Shown here in pieces: positions 1-4,615 of a stretch of DNA of 5,635 nt. The notes beneath the pieces are model-generated. The model did no database searches and was not told where the DNA came from. It worked only from the letters and a program-made list of their open reading frames with translations. Origin of the DNA: CAZIMM01 sp964540415. GTDB taxonomy: Bacteria; Bacillota; Clostridia; Oscillospirales; Acutalibacteraceae. The DNA is taken from the NCBI GenBank assembly GCA_964540415.1, contig CAZIMM010000118.1, positions 1 to 5,635 on the forward strand. Reading direction: 5' to 3'. Made by a program: the position numbers and the translations under genes. Positions within the stretch are counted from its first letter, which is position 1; every line of letters starts with the position of its first letter.

Positions 1-425
1 TCAACAGCGCTTTGCCCGGCTGCCTCATGCAGAATGAAAGCGAAATTGCACAAAAAATCAAGGCTATGTTTTCAAAATATGCCGTCATTTCCTGCACCGG
101 ATGCGGTTACTGTATGCCATGTCCGTTCGGTGTGGCAATACCAAGCTGCTTTGCGGACAGAAACGCCTTTGAATTTGCCAAAAGAAGCGGAAAGGTCAAG
201 CGCTTCAAGCTAAATCCCGCCCGCTCACAGTATATTCAAAGCACAGGATATTTAGGCAAGTCTGCCGGCAATGCGGGTAAATGCCGAAAATGCGGTGCTT
301 GCGAAAAAAAGTGCCCGCAGGGAATTGAAATCAGAAAATGCCTTGAAGAAACTGCAAAGACAATGGAACCCTGGTGGTTTGCACTCCCGCTTTCAGTGGC
401 AAGAAAGTTCAATTCCAGAAAATAA
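1..425 (+). CDS. Aldo/keto reductase-family oxidoreductase with ferredoxin-like C-terminus (5' partial)
   Basis: The reading frame (codons from base 3) is open to the window edge, so only the last 140 or so residues are present. The TTG at 12 and ATG at 27 are internal codons, not starts. Two iron-sulfur motifs are visible. The first, coded at about 93-125, reads CTGCGYCMPCPFGV (C-x2-C-x2-C-x2-C-P). The second, at about 283-317, reads CRKCGACEKKCP (C-x2-C-x2-C-x3-C-P). This pair, with the CTGCGYCMPCP wording, is characteristic of the C-terminal extension of the predicted oxidoreductases of COG1453. Those have an N-terminal NAD(P)H-type aldo/keto reductase barrel followed by two 4Fe-4S clusters. 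The barrel is upstream and unseen, so assignment rests on the tail alone. The substrate is unknown; a soluble cytosolic redox enzyme in an anaerobe is expected. It is separated from the downstream operon by a hairpin and a new promoter, so no functional link is implied. Confidence 0.85.
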   Translation, partial: NSALPGCLMQNESEIAQKIKAMFSKYAVISCTGCGYCMPCPFGVAIPSCFADRNAFEFAKRSGKVKRFKLNPARSQYIQSTGYLGKSAGNAGKCRKCGACEKKCPQGIEIRKCLEETAKTMEPWWFALPLSVARKFNSRK

Positions 426-452
426 TTTCCGATCAAATTGTTGTTTTTTGAC

Positions 453-496
453 AAATAATCTGTCAATTTTGCATAAGTTGACAGATTTATTTTTTT
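453..496 (+). terminator. Long AT-rich hairpin with T-tract; possible terminator and/or operator
   Basis: Bases 453-466 (AAATAATCTGTCAA) pair with 478-492 (TTGACAGATTTATTT), with one bulged T at 488. Bases 467-469 can also pair with 475-477 (one G-T wobble), leaving a five-base loop TGCAT at 470-474. The right arm runs into seven T's at 490-496, as in an intrinsic terminator for the upstream oxidoreductase gene. The stem is long but AT-rich, so termination strength is uncertain. The right arm also holds the -35 box of the next promoter, so the palindrome could instead be, or also be, a repressor operator. Confidence 0.55.
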
Positions 497-506
497 ATGG
501 TATTAT
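478..506 (+). promoter_or_regulatory. Sigma-A promoter of the amino-sugar operon
   Basis: A perfect -35 box TTGACA (478-483), a 17-base spacer and a -10 box TATTAT (501-506) preceded by an extended -10 TG (498-499) give a near-consensus housekeeping promoter. Transcription should begin near 512-514, leaving a very short leader before the start codon at 530. The ATG at 497 lies inside the promoter and so cannot be the start of the first gene. Overlap of the -35 box with an inverted repeat suggests regulation by a DNA-binding protein. Confidence 0.8.
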
Positions 507-514
507 CAAAAATT

Positions 515-520
515 GGGAGA
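515..520 (+). promoter_or_regulatory. Ribosome binding site that sets the start at 530
   Basis: GGGAGA sits nine bases before the ATG at 530. It selects that codon over the in-frame ATG at 497, which has no such site and overlaps the -10 region. Confidence 0.75.
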
Positions 521-529
521 GTGAAAATT

Positions 530-1018
530 ATGTCAATTTATTTCAAACAGAACACAACGGATTTTGACGATGCCGGCTTTGACGAGGAGATGTTCTTCTC
601 AGAACCGTCCGCTCCTCGTGACGGTTTCGGAAGCGAAGATATATCATCCCATTCCTCTGAGGAGCAAATACAGCCGGAAAAAGCGAAGAGCGATTCTGTA
701 TTGTATACAGGCGCCGCCGCAACACTCTCAAACAGTGATTCCGATGTTGTCATGATTGCTCCGGCAAAAGCTCCGGTTGCAAGAATGTTTGATGAACCGG
801 GAGATAATGCAAAGAGACCCAAAGCGCGGTACATAGCTCCCGTTCGCCCCGAACCGCCGAAGATGCTTGATGTGAATTTTCAGCATCCGGATTCACGTGT
901 ACGTATCGCCGTCGGCGAATATGTAAAGCTTTACAATGCGCACGTTATCAGCTTCGATGAATTTGATGCTGTCAAAAACAAAATAGTGCGTGCCGCAGCA
1001 CAGAAGAAAATAATATGA
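530..1018 (+). CDS. Unrecognised 162-residue protein with acidic disordered N-terminus and SHOCT-like C-terminus
   Basis: I do not recognise the family as a whole. The start at 530 is chosen from the ribosome binding site and the promoter position. Residues 10-55 are rich in Asp, Glu and Ser, and residues 77-112 are rich in Pro, Ala and basic residues (PVRPEPPK at 104-111), so about the first 115 residues are probably disordered. There is no signal peptide or membrane segment. Residues 125-155 look folded. The stretch YVKLYNAHVISFDEFDAVKN (131-150) resembles the SHOCT pattern (a helix ending in LY, a short turn with G/I-I-T/S, then an EEF helix), seen in many bacterial proteins as a short C-terminal oligomerisation or targeting module. 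That resemblance is by eye and the usual Gly is replaced. It is the first gene of the operon, and its stop overlaps the start of the kinase gene (ATGA), so translation of the two is probably coupled. Possible roles are a scaffold, regulator or adaptor for the downstream enzymes, but nothing in the sequence decides this. Confidence 0.75.
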   Translation: MSIYFKQNTTDFDDAGFDEEMFFSEPSAPRDGFGSEDISSHSSEEQIQPEKAKSDSVLYTGAAATLSNSDSDVVMIAPAKAPVARMFDEPGDNAKRPKARYIAPVRPEPPKMLDVNFQHPDSRVRIAVGEYVKLYNAHVISFDEFDAVKNKIVRAAAQKKII

Positions 1019-1962
1019 ATTCTTATTATCTCGGTGTGGACGGCGGAGGCAGCAAGACTACCGCCGCAGTATGCAATTCCGACGGGAAGGTGCTTTTGCG
1101 CGCCGTCGGAGGCTCGATAAATTTTTATTCCGTCGGCCTTGAAACTGCGCGTAAAAATATGCTCGCGGTGATGGATGAGTTGTACAAAAAGCTCGGAGAA
1201 AACAGCTTCAAAGCCGCATGTATTGGAATGTCAGCACTGAGCGGCGAGGCAAGCCGGGAAGAAACCGAAAAATTTACTCAGGGTATAATTATTGCCGAAA
1301 AAGTCTTGATGCATTCCGACGTTTTTGTTGCGCTGAAGTGCATGTTCACTAAGGGTGTCTGCGCCGTTGTAATTAGCGGCACCGGCTCAATGCTTTGCGC
1401 GAGAACAGCCGAAGGCGACATTGTCACTGCCGGCGGCTGGGGATATATTCTGGGCGACGAGGGCAGCGGCTATTGTGTGTCGCTCGAAGCAATCAGATAT
1501 GCCGTGCGCGCTTTTGACGGTGCGGAAAAACCGACCACGCTCACCTCGGCAGTAATGAAGCATTTCGGTGTCGACAAGATGCCGGAATTGATTGACAGGT
1601 TTTATAATCCGACGATTACCAGAACCGAAATAGCCTCTTTTGCTTCAAAGGTTTTTGACTGCGCGGAGGACGGCGACTCAGCTTCTTTCGGAATAATCGA
1701 CACCCAGGCTGCAATGCTTGCGGACAGCGCCGCCGCAATGCTGAAAGACTTTCCTGACGACACTCCTGTCGGTCTCTGGGGCGGTCTTTTTGAGCATCAC
1801 GGGCTGATGAGAACGCTTTTCACAAAACATCTCAACAGCAAAAGGAACTTTCAAACTCGGCTTTTGTGCTGCCCTGCGGAATGCGGCGCACTTGCCGCGG
1901 CGCTGGAAATTGACGGCATTGAAATAACCGAAAAAATCGTTGCAGAATTCAAATCGGAGTGA
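1015..1962 (+). CDS. BadF/BadG/BcrA/BcrD-family N-acetylhexosamine kinase (GlcNAc/MurNAc kinase-like)
   Basis: This 315-residue protein has the ASKHA-fold kinase motifs in order. They are the phosphate-1 loop DGGGSKT (9-15), an Asp after the second strand (SDVFVAL, D102) in the position of the catalytic base of human GlcNAc kinase, the phosphate-2 loop ISGTGS (120-125), GGWGYILGDEGSG (140-152), the LWGGLFEH strand-turn (254-261) and a C-terminal PAECGALAAAL (287-297). The GWG-x3-GDEGS signature is typical of GlcNAc kinase and of MurK, the clostridial kinase that phosphorylates both MurNAc and GlcNAc. The length is normal for the family. The predicted reaction is ATP-dependent 6-phosphorylation of an N-acetylated amino sugar in the cytosol; MurNAc versus GlcNAc preference cannot be read here. 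The start overlaps the upstream stop by four bases (ATGA), and the glycine-rich loop nine residues in confirms it. The neighbouring GH84 gene would supply GlcNAc as substrate. Confidence 0.88.
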   Translation: MNSYYLGVDGGGSKTTAAVCNSDGKVLLRAVGGSINFYSVGLETARKNMLAVMDELYKKLGENSFKAACIGMSALSGEASREETEKFTQGIIIAEKVLMHSDVFVALKCMFTKGVCAVVISGTGSMLCARTAEGDIVTAGGWGYILGDEGSGYCVSLEAIRYAVRAFDGAEKPTTLTSAVMKHFGVDKMPELIDRFYNPTITRTEIASFASKVFDCAEDGDSASFGIIDTQAAMLADSAAAMLKDFPDDTPVGLWGGLFEHHGLMRTLFTKHLNSKRNFQTRLLCCPAECGALAAALEIDGIEITEKIVAEFKSE

Positions 1963-1968
1963 AGTAAT

Positions 1969-2706
1969 ATGAACAAAGCTCTTGAATATATAAACAACAT
2001 CAGCCGTTTGACCGAGCGGGTGCTCACCGATGAAATGCCTCAGATTGAGCTCGCCGCCAAGGCTGTTGCAAATGCACTGGAGAATGGAAAAAATGTGTTC
2101 CTTTTCGGCACGGGTCATTCTCATATGCTTGCCGAGGAGATGTTTTACCGCGCGGGCGGCCTTGTCAACATCAGACCGATTCTTGAGGAATCGCTGATGC
2201 TTCACAACGGCGCCGCAAAAAGCACCGACATTGAAAGGCTGACCGGTTACGCGCAAATTCTTTTTGACAGCTACTCGCTCAAAAGCGGTGATGTGCTTTT
2301 TGTGTTTTCGAATTCCGGCAGGAACGGCGCTTGTGTTGATATGGCGCAGCTTGCCAAGGAAAACGGTCTGACGCTTGTTGCGCTGACAAATATGCGTCAC
2401 ACATTGCAGGGAGCTTCGCGCCACCCGAGCGGAAAAAAGCTTTATGAATTTGCCGACATTGTGCTTGACAATATGGGCTGCGTCGGTGATGCGTGCATTG
2501 CAATTGACGGCCTCGGCAGGAACGTTGCAGCGACCTCAACGGTTATCGGTGCAATGCTGCTCAATGCCGTTGAAGCGCGTGCCGTTGAACTGATGGTGCT
2601 TGACGGTTTTGAGCCGGAGGTTTTCGCCAGCAGCAATGTTGACAACGGAGATAAAATAAACTCTGCGTATATTCAGAAATACAGAGGAGTGATTCCTTCA
2701 CTATGA
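1969..2706 (+). CDS. SIS-domain sugar-phosphate protein (UPF0309-like sugar isomerase domain)
   Basis: This 245-residue, single-domain SIS protein has FGTGHSHMLAEE (46-57) for phosphosugar binding, a Ser-rich loop FSNSGRN (113-119) and ALTN (138-141). It also has RHPSGKKLYEFADIVLDN (151-168), where Ser/Gly-containing loops and the ADIVLDN strand are typical of the UPF0309 / 'sugar isomerase domain-containing protein' group. The C-terminal ASSNVDNGD (220-228) is also typical of that group. SIS domains bind phosphorylated sugars and catalyse isomerisation, deamination or, in MurQ, ether cleavage. This protein is shorter than MurQ (about 300 residues) and I do not see enough to call it an etherase. 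The actual reaction of this subgroup is not established to my knowledge; by context its substrate is likely the kinase product. It starts six bases after the kinase stop with GGAG at 1956-1959 and a nine-base spacer. Its stop overlaps the start of the next gene (ATGA). Confidence 0.87.
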   Translation: MNKALEYINNISRLTERVLTDEMPQIELAAKAVANALENGKNVFLFGTGHSHMLAEEMFYRAGGLVNIRPILEESLMLHNGAAKSTDIERLTGYAQILFDSYSLKSGDVLFVFSNSGRNGACVDMAQLAKENGLTLVALTNMRHTLQGASRHPSGKKLYEFADIVLDNMGCVGDACIAIDGLGRNVAATSTVIGAMLLNAVEARAVELMVLDGFEPEVFASSNVDNGDKINSAYIQKYRGVIPSL

Positions 2707-4373
2707 TTTTTCCGGTGCCGCAAAAAATGAAGCTTGAAGGCCGGCAGATTTCTGATATTGAAAGATGCTTTTCCGTCAGCGGCGACAGCAAGTCATATGC
2801 CGCGGAAAAGCTTGCGTCACTCGGCTTTTCGTGCAGTGATAACGCCCCCGTGTCTCTCTTCCTGAAAAGGGAGGATTCGAGGGCATTTTGTTATGCCGAG
2901 CTGCCACGGAGAATATGCGATGAAATTTACAGAATTGATGTTTCGGCACTTCCCTGCGCAAAAATCAAAATCACCTTTTCCTCCGAAAGGGGACTGTTCA
3001 GAGCGCTGCACACCCTTGCCAAGCTTGTTGATTCAAGCGAGCTGAAAGAGGGGAGCGTGCAGGATTACCCGCTGTTTCAGAAGAGAGGTTATATTGAGGG
3101 GTTTTACGGCAAGCCATGGAGCTTTGCCGAACGCGCCGATTTTATGAGTCTCATGGCGAAAAACGGGATGAACACCTTTTATTACGCGCCGAAGGACGAC
3201 GCTTACCACCGTGACCTCTGGCGTGAAATGTATCCCGAAAAAGAGCTTTGCGAGCTAAAGAGCCTCATAGGGGAAGCTCGTGCAAATGAGATAGATTTTC
3301 ATTATTGCATTGCGCCCGGCCTTTCAATGTGCTATTCTGACGAAAAAGATTTTGAAACCCTTGTGAAAAAAATCGAAAGTGTTGCGGCGCTCGGTGTTGC
3401 GGGAGTCGGGCTTTTGCTTGATGACATTCCGGACACTCTAAATTTTGAAAGAGACAAAAGTTGTTTTTCCGATACTGTTAATGCGCACATATTTTTGATA
3501 AATGCGCTGTATGAGCGGCTGAAAAACGATATGCCGGGTTTGGATATGACCGTCTGTCCGATGCTTTACCACGGAGAGGGCGATGAATATTATATTGCAA
3601 AACTGGGCAGGAACATTCCGGCGGAGGTCGAAATTTTCTGGACAGGGCGCGACATTTGTTCCCAGCGTCTGACAACTCAGGAGGCCGCAGTCTTTGCACG
3701 CGCGGCGGGACACAGGCCGCTGTACTGGGATAATTATCCCGTGAATGATGCGGAGATGCTCAATGAAATGCACCTCGGTCCAATCATAGGCAGGGACGCA
3801 CAGCTTTACCGCTTTTGTGACGGACTGATATCGAACGTCATGGAGTATTGCGAGTGCTCAAAAATTCCGATGCTTACAGTGGCGGATTACCTCTGGAATC
3901 CGGAAAAATACTCGCACGAAGCCAGCAGAAAAAACGCATTGAAAGCGATTCTCGGCGACAGGGCAGAGCTGTTCGGATTTTTTGCGGACAATCTCAACTG
4001 GTCGTGTCTGACAAAAGAAAACTCCGTTCTCATGGAAGAAAAGCTGATGAGCACAGGTATTCTTTTCTTAAACGGTGACACTGACGGAGCACTTGCCCTG
4101 CTCAATGAATATATTGATAATATGAATTCCTGCAGGGAAATGATTTTCGGCGGCGGCTCGTGTCTGTTTGATGAGCTCCGTGTGTGGATAAACAAATTCG
4201 GCGATTGCTGCAGGATACTCGAACTTTGCCGCGACATGATTGCGCATCCGAGCCAAGAAACAGCTGTGCAGCTCAAAAAATGCTCACAAACCTATCATTC
4301 AAATGCAACATGGTTGACCGGCTTTTGCCTGCGTGACTTCGCGCAGAGATGTATGCAAATCAAAACCGATTGA
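2703..4373 (+). CDS. Cytosolic GH84 beta-N-acetylglucosaminidase (O-GlcNAcase-like)
   Basis: This 556-residue glycoside hydrolase removes terminal beta-linked GlcNAc by substrate-assisted catalysis. Residues 1-120 form the alpha/beta domain that often precedes GH84 barrels (ERGLFRALHTLAKL, 95-108). The barrel starts at KRGYIEGFYGKPWS (127-140). It then carries MNTFYYAPKDDAYHRDLWR (156-174), the catalytic Asp pair in LLLDDIP (D240, D241, matching D174/D175 of human OGA), IFWTGRDICS (311-320), YWDNYPVND (341-349) and GPIIGRDAQL (359-368). A helical C-terminal region follows from about 405. There is no signal peptide, and about 23 cysteines are present, both fitting a reducing cytosol; many characterised bacterial GH84 enzymes are secreted. 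The start overlaps the SIS stop (ATGA), with GAGGAG at 2684-2689 as a rather distant ribosome binding site. The natural substrate is unknown; imported GlcNAc oligosaccharides, muropeptide-derived disaccharide or O-GlcNAc conjugates are all possible. Confidence 0.92.
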   Translation: MIFPVPQKMKLEGRQISDIERCFSVSGDSKSYAAEKLASLGFSCSDNAPVSLFLKREDSRAFCYAELPRRICDEIYRIDVSALPCAKIKITFSSERGLFRALHTLAKLVDSSELKEGSVQDYPLFQKRGYIEGFYGKPWSFAERADFMSLMAKNGMNTFYYAPKDDAYHRDLWREMYPEKELCELKSLIGEARANEIDFHYCIAPGLSMCYSDEKDFETLVKKIESVAALGVAGVGLLLDDIPDTLNFERDKSCFSDTVNAHIFLINALYERLKNDMPGLDMTVCPMLYHGEGDEYYIAKLGRNIPAEVEIFWTGRDICSQRLTTQEAAVFARAAGHRPLYWDNYPVNDAEMLNEMHLGPIIGRDAQLYRFCDGLISNVMEYCECSKIPMLTVADYLWNPEKYSHEASRKNALKAILGDRAELFGFFADNLNWSCLTKENSVLMEEKLMSTGILFLNGDTDGALALLNEYIDNMNSCREMIFGGGSCLFDELRVWINKFGDCCRILELCRDMIAHPSQETAVQLKKCSQTYHSNATWLTGFCLRDFAQRCMQIKTD

Positions 4374-4395
4374 AAAACTAAAAAACAATATGGTA

Positions 4396-4494
4396 ATTAT
4401 GTGACGGAATAATGCATATTTTTTGTGCTTTTTATTTGCATATCACATTCACGGCAGCCGAAAGAATCGGCTGCTTTTTTGATTCTGTGACGGA
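4396..4494 (+). repeat. Imperfect 13-base direct repeat flanking the terminator
   Basis: ATTATGTGACGGA (4396-4408) and ATTCTGTGACGGA (4482-4494) match at 12 of 13 positions and lie 86 bases apart, either side of the hairpin. The function is unknown; it may be a protein-binding site or a duplication relic. Confidence 0.5.
4454..4480 (+). terminator. Rho-independent terminator of the amino-sugar operon
   Basis: GCAGCCGA (4454-4461) and TCGGCTGC (4467-4474) form a perfect eight-pair GC-rich stem with loop AAGAA, followed by six T's (4475-4480). It lies 80 bases after the GH84 stop and ends the four-gene transcript. Confidence 0.92.
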
Positions 4495-4504
4495 GAAAGG
4501 AAAA

Positions 4505-4540
4505 ATGAACCTGCATTTTCCACAAATTTTTTGCATATGA
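4505..4540 (+). other. Eleven-codon reading frame with a good ribosome binding site (doubtful)
   Basis: ATG at 4505 is preceded by GGAGAAAGGA (4492-4501) and encodes MNLHFPQIFCI before TGA. It lies after the operon terminator and before the next promoter, so no obvious transcript carries it. It may be a relic of a gene start or chance. Confidence 0.2.
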
Positions 4541-4554
4541 TTTCATAATTAGTA

Positions 4555-4583
4555 GTGACAAATTATAAATAATGTTGTATAAT
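4555..4583 (+). promoter_or_regulatory. Sigma-A promoter of the secreted-protein gene
   Basis: GTGACA (4555-4560), a 17-base spacer and a perfect TATAAT (4578-4583) predict a transcript start near 4590. The leader is about 26 bases and includes the ribosome binding site GGAGG (4603-4607), eight bases before the ATG at 4616. Confidence 0.75.
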
Positions 4584-4615
4584 TAACGCATTATTATAAA
4601 GCGGAGGCAAAAGCA

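Larger units (their letters stand above)
4374..4615. other. Intergenic region between the operon and the secreted-protein gene
   Basis: This 242-base AT-rich gap holds a terminator (4454-4480), an imperfect direct repeat flanking it (4396-4408 and 4482-4494), three copies of TGCATAT (4413, 4437, 4532), a tiny 11-codon reading frame (4505-4540) and the promoter of the downstream gene. No tRNA, CRISPR or mobile-element sequence is seen. Confidence 0.7.

Noticed and set aside
497..532. ATG at 497 as the start of the first operon gene
   Set aside because: It is in frame but lies immediately before and within the -10 region of the promoter, so it would not be transcribed; the ATG at 530 has a proper ribosome binding site.
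1678..2424. A 248-codon minus-strand reading frame across the kinase/SIS junction
   Set aside because: It lies antisense to two well-supported genes with clear motifs, spans their boundary, has no ribosome binding site I can see, and its protein has no recognisable features. It is a by-product of codon bias.
1969..2706. Naming the SIS gene murQ
   Set aside because: The protein is too short and closer in wording to the UPF0309 group; genomic context alone does not justify the symbol.
4370..4480. A small RNA from a weak promoter (TTGAAA at 4370, TAATTA at 4394) to the terminator at 4480
   Set aside because: The -10 match is poor, the spacer is 18 bases, and no stable structure other than the terminator itself is seen.
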